Part shown: positions 32,436 through 41,502 of the stretch, piece by piece | Numbering within the stretch: the stretch's first letter is position 1 | Layout: each line of letters begins with the position of its first letter | Assembly: GCA_023213315.1 (NCBI GenBank) | Contig: JAKCPI010004910.1 | Location: forward strand, 30,933-94,932 | From: Euborellia annulipes | Taxonomy: Eukaryota; Arthropoda; Insecta; Dermaptera; Anisolabididae | Direction of reading: 5' to 3' | DNA: 64,000 nt | The notes under the pieces: model-generated | The model's database searches: none | What the model saw: the letters and a program-made list of their open reading frames with translations, nothing else | What the model was told of the DNA's origin: nothing | Made by a program: the position numbers and the translations under genes

Positions 32436-32520
32436 GAAAAAGTACATCAGTAAGCCGATTGTGTTCAAAAGTTTCTTGTTACGTCCCAAGGGGGTGTCTA
32501 ACCACTATAAATATAGAAAA
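32205..32520 (-). mobile_element. HE element, fragment
   Basis: Minus-strand HE interior: ATTCAAGATGTCAAATTTAG, GAAAATGAGAATATACATTT, TGGAGCGAATTTTGAGAAAA, a 32-base A-run and CTGAAAAAGTACATCAGTAA. The ACTAGTACT box is deleted. Confidence 0.68.
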
Positions 32521-32553
32521 CAATTTATAGCTGTGGTGTTATGTTATTAATAA

Positions 32554-32792
32554 AAGGGAAGAAATGAAAGATGGAGCTAAGGTTTTTTCTTTTTTTTTTA
32601 TTTATTCAATTCACACAACTGACGTTTCGGTTCCTTGTTTGAACCATGTATAATATAAAATTCACTATGACACTTTCATAATGACTATTCGCCAGCTCTG
32701 AAGTTGGTTCAAACACGGAACCGAAACGTCAACTGTGTGAATTGAATAAATAAAAAAAAAAAAATCTTAGCTGCATCTCTCATTTCTTCCCT
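32554..32792. mobile_element. Fold-back element with hammerhead-like arms, 239 bp
   Basis: Flanked by an exact 11 bp duplication GTTATTAATAA (32543-32553 and 32793-32803). The arms are inverted copies: GGGAAGAAATGAAAGATG ... CTGACGTTTCGGTTCC against GGAACCGAAACGTCAACTGT ... CATTTCTTCCC. The right arm reads CTGAAGT, stem GGTTC/GGAACC, GAAACGTC. A9 of the core is T in this copy, so cleavage is doubtful. About 60 bp of loop separates the arms. Confidence 0.68.
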
Positions 32793-32803
32793 GTTATTAA
32801 TAA

Positions 32804-33025
32804 TTAGGTTAGGTTAGGTTGAAGTGGCCGTTCCCAGAGAAAGAACACACTTAGGCCAATTAGGCCCTTTGTGATACCACTGGGGGGGGGCTATCCCCGT
32901 TTCCTACCTTAAGAAGAGACTTCGGCAGGATGTTTGTATTATTTGCGGCAAGCTGGATTCGAACCCGAGCCGTGTTGAGACTACGGACTCCGTAATCCTC
33001 GGCTTAGCCATTACCTCCTCTACAT
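32804..33025 (-). mobile_element. SINE-C, tRNA-derived, with (AACCT)n tail
   Basis: On the minus strand the head reads ATGGCTAAGCCGAGGATTAC (A-box) and CGGGTTCGAATCCAGC (a perfect B-box GGTTCGAATCC). The body includes AAGTCTCTTCTTAAGG and CACAAAGGGCCTAATTGGCC and ends in three AACCT units. Related repeats beginning GGTTAGGTTAGGTTGAAGTG are known in insect genomes. Only one copy in this window. Confidence 0.75.
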
Positions 33026-33039
33026 ATTAATAATTAAAT

Positions 33040-33135
33040 ATAGAATGTCAACCTCGTAGCTCAATTCCTTTATTCTTTAAATTGAACAAAGACAGACTAT
33101 TTTAAGGATTCAGAAGAGCTCAAAACATGTACCAG
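33040..33135 (-). mobile_element. HE element, 5' internal fragment
   Basis: AATGTCAACCTCGTAGCTCAATTCCTTTAT-like sequence, then AAATTGAACAAAGACAGACT and the GGATTCAG...CAAAACATGT block that precedes the microsatellite in HE. Confidence 0.6.
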
Positions 33136-33154
33136 AGGTGCATTAGGATGGGCC

Positions 33155-33330
33155 ATCCAACCTCTTCCTTGCTATGGAGAATGTCCTAGTTTGAGGAGGA
33201 ACTCCCTCAGCACCAACGTGTAGCCTACTCCTTTCGAAGATGCATCACTGAGAGTGAACCTTCTTTATGTCCCTCCACAGGACAGGATGTCACAGCAACT
33301 CCCTCTCCTCGTAGAATTGCCTGGGGTCTT
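33155..33330 (-). mobile_element. SINE-B, central fragment
   Basis: CAACCTCTTCCTTGCTATGG to CTCGTAGAATTGCCTGGGG, the middle third of the body only. Confidence 0.75.
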
Positions 33331-33885
33331 TTGTTTAATTCTATCAATATCTAAACATTTCTTGATTGGCACTGGTTTGAAATTAGAAACAAAGATATTT
33401 AATTCCCATATATTTTTTCTTGCTTATAAATTATTCCAAGAAATAAAGATAGAAATGAAAGAAACAAACAACTCTTGTCTTTCTTTATTAATTTAATATC
33501 AAAGTACGACTACGACGAAAAGAGAGGTAAAATATTGTCTAACGAAAATGAAATTTTATTTTCTAAGAAATAGTACTGGGTGGCTACACTGATTGAAATT
33601 GCCTTTCTATTAAATATTACTTTACCTCTGCCACTTTTAATAAAATGTCAAAACCCTTCTAAGAATTCCATTTCGATTTTGCAAGTCTCTGAATGAAAAA
33701 AGTGATAAAATCCATCAAAGGAATCATGGAGAGTATTCATAAAATTCAAAATTGACTAATTCTTTGAAAACTTTTAAACGAAATGGGTTGAATCATCATT
33801 GGTGAGATGATCGGTTATGAGAGGAAAAGGAGGCCCAGAAATTATATTTATATGATTGTTATCTGTATAAAACAAAGAATTGTAT
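33331..33885. other. No gene seen
   Basis: AT-rich unique-looking sequence. The 80-codon frame 33254-33496 begins inside a SINE-B and is not a recognisable protein. Confidence 0.45.
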
Positions 33886-34150
33886 AAGCATAATAATGCT
33901 TTGAATGCTGAAAACGAGAGGTCCTTGCCGAAACGTTCCAAAAAAACTGTTTATAATTATTTTTAAATAGAGGGTCATCATCCTCTTTGTTTCCAATAAA
34001 GTATATTATCTAAAGTCACGATGTTGTAGGCCAATAGCGGAACCGAAACGTCAGATTAAAAATTTTAATTAATGAAATAATGAAGAGCTAAGTTAATTAA
34101 AGGTAAAATTAACTAAAACGCCAGATTAATTTACCTTTAATCAACTTACC
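33886..34150 (+). other. Two decayed hammerhead-like motifs
   Basis: At 33907 CTGAAAACGAGAGG...GCCGAAACGTTCC has G8 changed to A. At about 34030-34052 AATAGCGGAACCGAAACGTCAG keeps the GAAACGTC box without a CTGANGA box. TTAATTAAAGG and its mirror follow near 34095-34140. Probably remnants of one old ribozyme-bearing element. Confidence 0.35.
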
Positions 34151-34251
34151 ACTTCATCATGTGCACGTCAGAAATGGAGGAATATATTCAACAAAATGAA
34201 ATATTTGGCTGCTTTTTTTTTCAAAATTTTCTTTTCGCCTTTTATACAGCT

Positions 34252-34797
34252 ATAAATTATTATTTGAAATTCTTATCCCCGTTTATTTACCCGAGGTGCT
34301 TAAGTGCACGAAGACACACACCTCAAACCCAACCGGCCTCTGGCCGTAGCCATCTACCGGCACCCCGTGAAGTTGCATTATTTCCTATCTCTAACTCCTC
34401 CTGCTTTCGTCTCTAGCTAGTGAACTAATCCTTATTTCTGGTTTCAACCGGCTCCTTTTATCCAACATCTTTTATGCTATGGAGGATGTTCTAGTTGAAG
34501 AGGGACTCCCTCAGCGCCGGCGTGTAACCTACTCCTTTCGAAGAATGCATCACTGAGAGGGAACCTTCTTTACGTCCCTTCCACAGAACGGGATGTCACA
34601 GCAACTCCCTCTCCTCGTAGAGTTGCCTGGGGGCTGTTGCGGCGAGATCCGATATTCCAATCCAGTGCCTGCTTGAGGATTTGTTTGCATTGAATATTTT
34701 TATTTAATGAAAAAATCCCGCACGCCGAGGATTTGAACTGGGATCTTCTTTGTAGAAGCCGACACCCTAGCTCACTGCACCAGTGAGTCCCCTTAAA
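34252..34797 (-). mobile_element. SINE-B, complete
   Basis: One of the three best copies. Minus-strand head with B-box (GATTTGAACTGGGATC on +) and A-box side CACTGCACCAGTGAGTCCCC; whole body; 3' end CGGGGATAAGAATTTCAAAT and a short AAT tail. A ~9 bp deletion removes part of GGATCCCGATAGG. Confidence 0.88.
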
Positions 34798-34827
34798 AAA
34801 CATCAATTTTTAAATTGGAACTTAAAA

Positions 34828-34922
34828 GCCGGCCAGATGGCTACTGGCAGTTGAGTTGTTGGTTTACATGCACGAAAACACCTCGGGTATATAAAATGTA
34901 GGAATTTCAAATAATAATAATA
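34828..34922 (+). mobile_element. SINE-B, 3' fragment
   Basis: GCCGGCCAGATGGCTAC to AATTTCAAATAATAATAATA, the last ~90 bp. It lies 30 bp from the head of the minus-strand copy at 34252-34797, head to tail in opposite orientation. Confidence 0.75.
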
Positions 34923-35594
34923 ATTTATTGTTTTCTGGGAAATTGCAGAAAGGGACCGGCAAAGATTTGATTGGATCATTCAGTTCATTTGGGTTGCCTA
35001 CCTTCTTTGATATAACAAGGTAATACATTTTTACTATGAATACATAACTTTTCATTCTTTAATTCAAAGTCATAAAAAATTACGTTTCTTTTCTTTTTTA
35101 TTCAGATATATATGTGTGTGTGTGTCGCTTTTGTTTGTGGTTTACTACTTCCCGTTCCCGTACCCTCTCCTTCACCCATACATACACCTTTGAGAGCAAG
35201 TTTACCTCAAAGCCTCCCTACGAGGCCATAAAATTCGAACTGAGTCAGATTCTTTTCTTTTATTTTTATTTAATAGCCCTTGGGAACATACATACATACA
35301 TCTGGGGAGGGAATCTATGTTTTAATAATAAAATGCACGGGATTGGTTGATACGATTTTTCTCCTCCTTTTTTTTTGCCTATAAACTTTATATTTTAGAA
35401 TTTGAAAAAATAAAAAGAAAAATAGTCAAAGATGTTTAGTGAATTTTCCTCCACGAAGAAGGAAATTGAACTCAGGAGGGTAATCATTGTGGACGCACAG
35501 TAGTCGGGTTATGTCGTTTGTTAAGAACACGTTTGGAAATGCTAAAGTAGTATTTATATACCAGGCCTGGGTGTAAGCAGAAATTCGACACATT
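34923..35594. other. No gene seen
   Basis: AT-rich with a GTGTGTGTGT run near 35114 and CATACATACATA near 35290. Nothing recognisable. Confidence 0.45.
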
Positions 35595-35955
35595 ATTATT
35601 ATTTGAAATTCCTATCGGGATCCCTGTTTATTTACCCGAGGTGCTTTCGTGCACGAAGACACAAATCTCAAATCCAACCGGTCTCTGGCCGTACCCGGCA
35701 CTCCGTGAAGTTACATCATTTTCTATCTCTAACTCCTCCTCCTTCCTTCATTTCTTGCTAACGAGCTATTTCTGGTTCCACCCGGTTCCTTTTTATCGAA
35801 CCTCTTCTATGCTAGGGTGGATGTCCTAGTTTGAGGACTCCTTCAGCACCCCCTTCCGCAGAATGCATCACTGAGAGGGAACCTTATTTACGTCCCTGAC
35901 ACGGGATGTCACAACTCCTCTCCTGGTAGAGTTGCCTGGGGACTATTGTGGTATG
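35595..35955 (-). mobile_element. SINE-B, head-truncated
   Basis: ATTATTATTATTTGAAATTC at the tail end, the body with several small deletions, ending at GGGGACTATTGTGGTATGA. Confidence 0.8.
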
Positions 35956-36599
35956 AAAGGTCTTAATAATATGTTATCACTTAATAACACTGAAACGTTT
36001 CAATAAGTATATATCTGAAAATCTAAAAGAAGCAGGCTAGAAAATTTGAAAATTCAAACGACAACAAAACGCTATAGGAAGAAAAAAATTAAGAATATTC
36101 TTCCAAATATTTAGGACATTTATCGATCTATTACACAGTAGATAAGTAATGATGAGGTGAAAGTATAGCAAATTTTTTTGTATTCTTCGAACATTCACTC
36201 AGTGTGGCTCTGAATTAAATATACAAATTCTAGATTGATTATTTTCTCAAATTTGCTTTATCATTAGGGCCTATTTGTAGTAAAATAAAAAAAAAACTTA
36301 CATACATTGAAGAAGAAGACAAAACAACGAGTTACCTGCAACAGAAGAGAAAAAGAAAAAATTAATTTAAGATGACATGATTAAGATATTGTATGTCCAT
36401 GGGCGTATTCTCTAGTTACGCCCATTTGCATGTCTATTAAAGCTCCTTTAAGGGAAATCAAAACCTTAAAAGAAGTAGAGGACTCTGAAGTCCCAACTGG
36501 CTAGACACTAACCAAAAGCCGGGCGGTGCGGATAGTCCAAAAAATAATCGTTTATGGGATATTATCTGATTTTTGAAGTGAAAATTTCATAGGCGCATC
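35956..36599. other. No gene seen
   Basis: Unique-looking AT-rich sequence without clear structure. Confidence 0.45.
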
Positions 36600-36735
36600 G
36601 GGTGGATATTCCAAACCAATGCTTGAGGATTTGCTTAAAATATTTTTATTTAATGAAAAAATCCCGTACCCCTAGGTTTTGAACAGGGATATTCTTTGTA
36701 GAATCCGACACCCTAGGCCGCTACACCAGCTTCAG
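36600..36735 (-). mobile_element. SINE-B, head fragment
   Basis: GGATATTCCAAACCAATGCT, TTTGTAGAATCCGACACCCT and CCGCTACACCAGCTTCAG. The 5' ~130 bp only. Confidence 0.72.
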
Positions 36736-36835
36736 TAATTCCTTTACAGGATTATTCGGTAATTTTAGGGATGAGAAACCGATAAATATTACAAAATAAT
36801 CAATTTAGTAACCTTGAATAATTTGTCTTCTTCTT

Positions 36836-37128
36836 CGCGGGATTAAGGCGAGGGCCCACATCTTGTGGGTACGTGGATGGCGAACACGAGCTGCCCGAGC
36901 TGGGCCTCGCCTTAATCCCGCGGGGCGGGAGATTTAACTCTTTTCCCAAACCCTATCTATTTTTACGACCCGAAGAAATAGTACAGGCCGGCCCGTCGCA
37001 CGTTCCGACGCCTGTTGAAAAGCGGAAGGAAGAGACCGACATTTAAAGAACTGAAGGACTGCCTGTCTCAGCTCAGCAGCTCGTGGTCGCCATCCACGTA
37101 CCCACAAGATGTGGGTCCCTGAGCAAAA
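36836..37128. repeat. Family D copy with a perfect fold-back
   Basis: CGCGGGATTAAGGCGAGG at 36837 is mirrored exactly by CCTCGCCTTAATCCCGCG near 36904-36921. The enclosed sequence GCCCACATCTTGTGGGTACG is also mirrored further right by GTACCCACAAGATGTGGG at about 37099. The right part (CGACCCGAAGAAATAGTACA, GGCCGGCCCGTCGCAC, GTGGTCGCCATCCACGTACC) matches 60430-60672. GC content is far above the surroundings. Role and class unknown; no conserved frame. Confidence 0.65.
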
Positions 37129-37179
37129 CCTTAAATAATTTTTCATTGTGTTTAAATTCGTTTTCGTAGATGTAACCCT

Positions 37180-37262
37180 TGGCTTAGAGAGAAGGCATTA
37201 GCTTCTCATGGCTGGGGTCCCGAGTTCGCTTTCCGTCCCAAGCGGGAAAAATGTAATTCATT
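37180..37262 (+). mobile_element. tRNA-like repeat, possible SINE remnant
   Basis: TTGGCTTAGAGAGAAGGCAT resembles an A-box region and, about 35 bases on, CCCGAGTTCGCTTTCC a B-box. It is followed by AAAAATGTAATTC, as in the remnant at 44508. Too diverged to name a tRNA. Confidence 0.45.
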
Positions 37263-37307
37263 TGAATTGACTACAAATTATTTGAAATAAATAGGGATCA
37301 AGGGCGG

Positions 37308-37556
37308 ATCCAGAGGTGTTTCCGGGGGGGGTAATCTGGTGTGATCGTCGCACAGCACACTATTTTTTTTTAATTTCGGTAATTTAAAAGCGCATTCTGC
37401 ACTTGTTTGCCAGAATATAAATACACATCAAATTTTTAAGTATTAATTTTAAAAATTTTACATTAAAAATACATTTTTTGCGAAAAAAAGGTATTTTTTG
37501 AATCTCGGGGGGGTAATTACCCCCTTTACCCCCCCCCTTGTATCCGCCCTTGATAG
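37308..37556. mobile_element. MITE-like element with an HE end inside
   Basis: AAGGGCGGATCCAGAGG at the left is mirrored by TTGTATCCGCCCTT at the right, and GGGGGTAATTACCCCC lies near the right end. Inside, 37336-37420 is a diverged HE 3' hairpin (AATCTGGTGTGATCGTCGCA). AGGGAT occurs just outside both ends but not exactly at them, so the duplication is uncertain. Confidence 0.55.
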
Positions 37557-38197
37557 GGATGGGGTCTTAAAGGCCTTAGATACAGAAAAGAGGTCCCTTT
37601 TCCCTTACCGGTATAAATATAAATAAAACTTGTGAATCCATAGCTATAACCTATATTTATAAAATCAGTGAAATATATAAAATTGAAAGAGAGGAAGATA
37701 GAGAGAGAGAAAGAGAGAGAGAGAGGCTAATTAAAATTTCGAAAGAGTCGTGTCATATTCGTTCTTTGTAAAATCTAATAACGTAAACTTTATGCCAGTC
37801 TCTCTCTCTCTCTATATATATGAAATATACTCGTATATTCCTCCAAGTTGAAACCTATAAAAGTGCCTATGAAATGTAATTGACTTTCTTCCTCGAGGGA
37901 ATCTTCTAATAACTTAATTAATCTGAAAGAATGGAAAGAAGAGAGAGAGATACGAATCAACTCATCTGTCTGCCATGAAATTTTAAATTAAATTTTTATT
38001 TTATAAAAAAAAATGATATTTTTATGTGGGTTCGACTCTTTTAAATAGAGCAAGAATATGGGGGCATGTGCCATCAGGGGACGGTAAAATAGGAAAAGTG
38101 GTTCACAAAAAAAAAAATGAAAACAAATGTTTGTCAAGGGAACAACATATCGAAATCAAAGGTATCCAAGAAATTAACATATTCTATTTAACTGTAT
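37557..38197. other. No gene seen
   Basis: GA and TC microsatellites at 37695-37735 and 37800-37815. The 131-codon frame starting at 38026 is the longest unexplained frame but its second half lies in the TATCGGATA repeat described next. I do not recognise it. Confidence 0.4.
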
Positions 38198-38598
38198 TAG
38201 GGGAAAGTAGCCGATTATCGGATAGGCGCCTAATATCGGATACCCAAATTCTAGCTCTCCTGTATGCTGCAAAGAAGCGAAACCACTTGGTTACTCTATC
38301 CTTTAGCGACTTTGAGTGGTCTTATCTGTTGTCAGTGCGAGTTGTGAAAAATATTTGTTTGGTTTTTGAATTTATGAATATTTTGGAGGAGTCACTTAAC
38401 ATCTATTCCTACAACTACTAAAAGTGATATGTTCAAACTGCTATGGTGCTAATTACATTGGAGAAGAACGTTAAATTTAATATTATTTTTTTAGCTAGCT
38501 GTTATGGTTTCGAGATTAGGTTCCTTCAAATGTAAAAACATGGCTCCTAATATCGGATAGTTTCAGATCCCTAATCTCAGATAACCTTAGACAATGGG
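38198..38598. mobile_element. Possible DNA element with TATCGGATA repeats
   Basis: The left end GGGGAAAGTAGCCGATTATC is followed by GGATAGGCGCCTAATATCGG. The right end has CTCCTAATATCGGATAG and ATCCCTAATCTCAGATAACC. Spaced short repeats of this kind near both ends are typical of transposase-binding subterminal repeats. No terminal inverted repeat or target duplication is clear. Confidence 0.4.
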
Positions 38599-38599
38599 G

Positions 38600-39120
38600 A
38601 CAGCGTAGATGAGGAGTCGATTTTTCTGCCTCCAGAGGGAACGATCCTTTGTTTTATCTCCCCAGTTCTCCGATCGCAGCCAGATCGTTCCTGACTCAAT
38701 TCATCCATCTCATCCTCGGTCGTCCCAGAGGTCTTCTTCCCACTGGTTTGAAGTCGAGTGCCACTCTTGGCCAGCGCGAGTTAACCAAGCCATTGTAGAC
38801 GCCTGCTCTTCATAATCCCCACAATATTAGCCTCTCCGTGTAGTTCCTCTAGTTCTCTGTTGTACCGTCTTCTCCATTCTCCCGTACTAGTGTCTCGTAC
38901 AGGGGCAAAGATCTTCCTTAGAACTTTACGTTCAAAAACCAGGAGCCTATTACAATCTTTCACCTTTATGCTCCAGGTCTGGCATCCTTAGAGAACAACG
39001 GGTTGTATAAGGGTCTTATATATACGAAGCTTGAGGTCCTCTGATAGACTGCGGGATCCTAGTATGTGGCTCAGTCCATAGTACCATCGATTTCCTGCCT
39101 GCAAGCGTGTATTGATCTCC
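38600..39120 (-). pseudogene. LINE reverse transcriptase, C-terminal remnant (RTE-like)
   Basis: On the minus strand, from about 39120 down: a segment like INTRLQAGNRWYYGLSHILG, then LKLRIYKTLIQPVVL followed by a stop where the family has YGCETW, then ERKVLRKIFAPVRDTSTGEW, RRYNRELEELHGEANIVGIM, KSRRLQWLG and, in another frame, GRRPLGRPRMRWMN and VRNDLAAIGE. This block order is typical of the endonuclease/reverse-transcriptase proteins of RTE-like LINEs after the RT domain. At least one stop and one frameshift (near 38780). The catalytic region is absent. Confidence 0.75.
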
Positions 39121-39689
39121 ATAATTAATTAATTAAATAACCAAAATATAATTTCATAAAATTTGGACAAACTAAGGCCACGGGCAACTAATTAACTAAA
39201 CATCTCATATAATTTTGATAATATTCCACACGTTTTCTGTAATTTTCAAGAAAATTCATATTCAGGATGAAGAAATTAAATTAAAAGCTTTTCTTTTTAA
39301 TGAACTAATTAAAAAAAAATAAAAATTGATCTCTTTCATTTCTATATTCATTGAAAGCTCTTCTGATTTTAATTAAAACAAAGAATACTTAAAATTATAG
39401 AATATATTCTCTTTCTAAATATTTAAATTGAATTTTTTTTTTTTTTTGAAATGCATAAAATGAATCTAATTAAAAAAAAAAAAGAATTTTTTTTTATGTA
39501 TATAAATATTTCAACGACAAACCCTTTTAGTAGCAATTTTATTTTCTCTCTGTGGCACAAGCAAAAGAGAAAAGGGGGAGGAGGTTCTAAAAAAAAAATA
39601 AAATTTTGATTTTATTCGTTCCCGATAGGAATTTCAAATAATAATAATAATGAAGAAAAACTAAATATTACTAACATAACACTTGTCCC
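39121..39689. other. No gene seen; SINE-B tail scrap
   Basis: AT-rich. CCCGATAGGAATTTCAAATA at 39621-39640 with (AAT)n is an isolated SINE-B 3' terminus. T-run at 39431-39445. Confidence 0.5.
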
Positions 39690-39775
39690 GAGATTTGACA
39701 TGGGGCGCCACCGAAAAAAAATTTGATATATTAAGGGCGCCGGGAATCGAAGAAGTTTGGGAACCCCTGCTATAT
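39690..39775. mobile_element. hAT MITE, one end
   Basis: AAGTTTGGGAACCCCTGC is a hAT-type right terminus (complement GCAGGGGTTCCCAAACTT), preceded by GGGCGCCGGGAATCGAAG and GGGGCGCCACCGAAAAA. The opposite end is not visible. Confidence 0.6.
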
Positions 39776-40423
39776 GGGAAAGGACGCCTTCAAAACAAGA
39801 AGAAGGCAGCCTTATAAACAAAGGTCGTCTTCATTTTTTTTTACGCAAATTGTTAATCTGAATTAACTTTTTTTGATTTTTACATCGATATGAAAAAGAC
39901 ATACACACACAGTTTCTAAGTATCGCCTATAACTTAAACAGAAGGAATTTCATTTTTTTTTTTTATTAATTCTCTAGAGAATTGACTTAACAAACTAAAC
40001 AAAGAGAGAGCTAATAATAAGATGTTCATTTTGAAGAAGACGAAGTTAGTTTAGTTTAGTTAGGATTAAAATAGTAGGAATAATGATCTGAAATACAAAT
40101 GAGAAAGTGATGAGGATGCTGGTTGGTTTGATGCTTGCTGGCTGGCTGCTTCCTCTAATTACAAACTAACAACGGTTGCCTGGGCTGTGATTTTTTTTTT
40201 TTGCGCTAGTTGGATGGTTGCCTTTTTGATTTGCACTCCGCCAAACCAAACCTTGGAATTAATACCCTAATCCAAACATGTTTAATTGTTATGTTAAATG
40301 AAAATTTAATCCTTGACTTAGAGGTAAAAGTGACGCTATATGTTGATTTTCTGCAAGCAATTATAATTAATTTATAACCTTTTTTTGGAGTTTAGGCTTT
40401 CACAGTTGTTATCATTAGTAAAA
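39776..40423. other. No gene seen; unique-looking DNA
   Basis: 40080-40280 is free of known repeats and less AT-rich, with GGCTGGCTGCTTCCTCTAAT and CAACGGTTGCCTGGGCTGTG. A candidate conserved non-coding segment, untested. Confidence 0.4.
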
Positions 40424-40462
40424 GAATTTGATTTTCGGTTTAACTGTGGGTTATTAGTAAAA

Positions 40463-40507
40463 ATTACAACGTTTCGGTTACTCATTCTGTGGCCTTCTTC
40501 AGGTACA
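40463..40507 (-). ncRNA. Hammerhead-like motif, stem II eroded
   Basis: Minus strand: CTGAAGA (complement of 40496-40502), GG...CC with AC/GT inside, then GAAACGTT (complement of 40468-40475), with stem I TAC/GTA. Two transitions would restore a GGTCAC/GTGACC stem II, suggesting decay of an intact ribozyme. The inverted copy at 40741-40790 has lost the CGT box. Confidence 0.42.
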
Positions 40508-40620
40508 ATTCAGCTAAGATTATAAAGGTTATAACATCTGTGACAATCTCGATTGAATTAGTTGAGAAAAATACTTTCTCTCTATATATTTTATATATAG
40601 GGTAAAAGAAAGTAAAAAAC

Positions 40621-40728
40621 AAGATGGCCGCCGCTTCTCGACATGCACGCCATCTACATATGAGCGTAAGGGCGCTGCGATCGCTCATATGTAGATGGCG
40701 TGTATATCGAGAAGTGGTGGCCATCTTT
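40621..40728. mobile_element. 108 bp near-perfect palindromic MITE
   Basis: CAAGATGGCCGCCGCTTCTC and CGCCATCTACATATGAGCG on the left are mirrored by CGCTCATATGTAGATGGCG and GAGAAGTGGTGGCCATCTT. The loop is about 15 bp. Far more GC-rich than the flanks; no coding capacity. Confidence 0.75.
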
Positions 40729-41084
40729 TTTTGGCTGAATTGTACCTGAAGAAGGCCACAGAATGAGTAGCCGAAAAATTTGTACTAAAACCGAAAATCA
40801 AATTTTTTTAATAATAATTTATAACATATTAATAAATAATTAAATTTCTTTATAAAATTAAATAGATAATAGAGAAAAGGCCTACTTAATGGCTATTTCT
40901 AAATATAATTATAGAATTTATGTGTATGAGTGTGTGAACTTCATCTCATCTCCTCCATTGTCCTTCTTAACGCTCTATGACGTTCGTAATATGCTTCGGA
41001 GCCTAATGATTTATTTTCTTTTTAAAAATTCATTGATGAATTAGTACAAATACAAATAGTCTCAATTTTTCAATAATTAATTTC

Positions 41085-41405
41085 AAAAGTTTATTTATCC
41101 GAGGTACTTCCGGGTACGAAGACACACCCAACAGGCAGATGTAGCCATCTACCGGCAACCCGTGAAGTGACATCATTTCCTGTCTCTAACTCTTCCTCCT
41201 GTGTTTGTTTCTAGCTAGTGAACTGATCCTTATTTCTGGTTCCTATTATCCAAACTCTTCCATACTAGGGAGGATGTCCTACTTTGAGCAGGAACTCCCT
41301 TAGCACCGACTCCTTTCGCAGAATGCATCACTTAGAAGGAATCTTCTTTACGTCCCTTCCACAGGACGGGATGTCACAGCAACTCCCTCTCCTCGTAGAG
41401 TTGTT
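41085..41405 (-). mobile_element. SINE-B, body fragment
   Basis: TTTATTTATCCGAGGTACTT to CTCCTCGTAGAGTTG. Lacks the tail and the head; ends exactly where a tRNA-like repeat starts. Confidence 0.78.
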
Positions 41406-41502
41406 GGTATTCAATGTATCACTAGGAATGGGAAGCGAACTCCTAACCTCTAATACAATAGACAAGTTGTTTACCACTGTGCTATGTTCCAGAGGTTTTT
41501 CT
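41406..41502 (-). mobile_element. tRNA-like repeat, possible SINE
   Basis: Minus strand: CATAGCACAGTGGTAAACAA (A-box TAGCACAGTGG) and GGAGTTCGCTTCCCATTC (B-box-like). Related in layout to 44995-45110. Could be a tRNA pseudogene; spacing between boxes is about 40 bases. Confidence 0.5.

Larger units (their letters stand above)
40424..40807. mobile_element. Fold-back element with hammerhead-like arms and an inner MITE
   Basis: AATTTGATTTTCGGTTT at the left is mirrored by AAACCGAAAATCAAATT at the right. Both arms hold the complement or copy of GAATTGTACCTGAAGAAGGC...CCGAAA. Between them lie an HE 5' hairpin (40560-40618) and a 108 bp palindrome (40621-40728). The HE hairpin and the palindrome inserted into the loop of a ribozyme fold-back. 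Confidence 0.68.

Noticed and set aside
32807..32825. Interstitial telomere array (TTAGG)
   Set aside because: Only three units, and they form the tail of a SINE; not an array.
38026..38421. 131-codon open frame as a host gene
   Set aside because: No recognisable domain, and its second half lies in TATCGGATA-type repeat sequence. No splice signals or codon bias that I can judge.
40080..40280. Conserved enhancer with homeodomain and RFX half-sites
   Set aside because: TCTAATTACAAA and GGTTGCCTGGGC are present, but such short motifs are expected by chance and conservation cannot be tested here.
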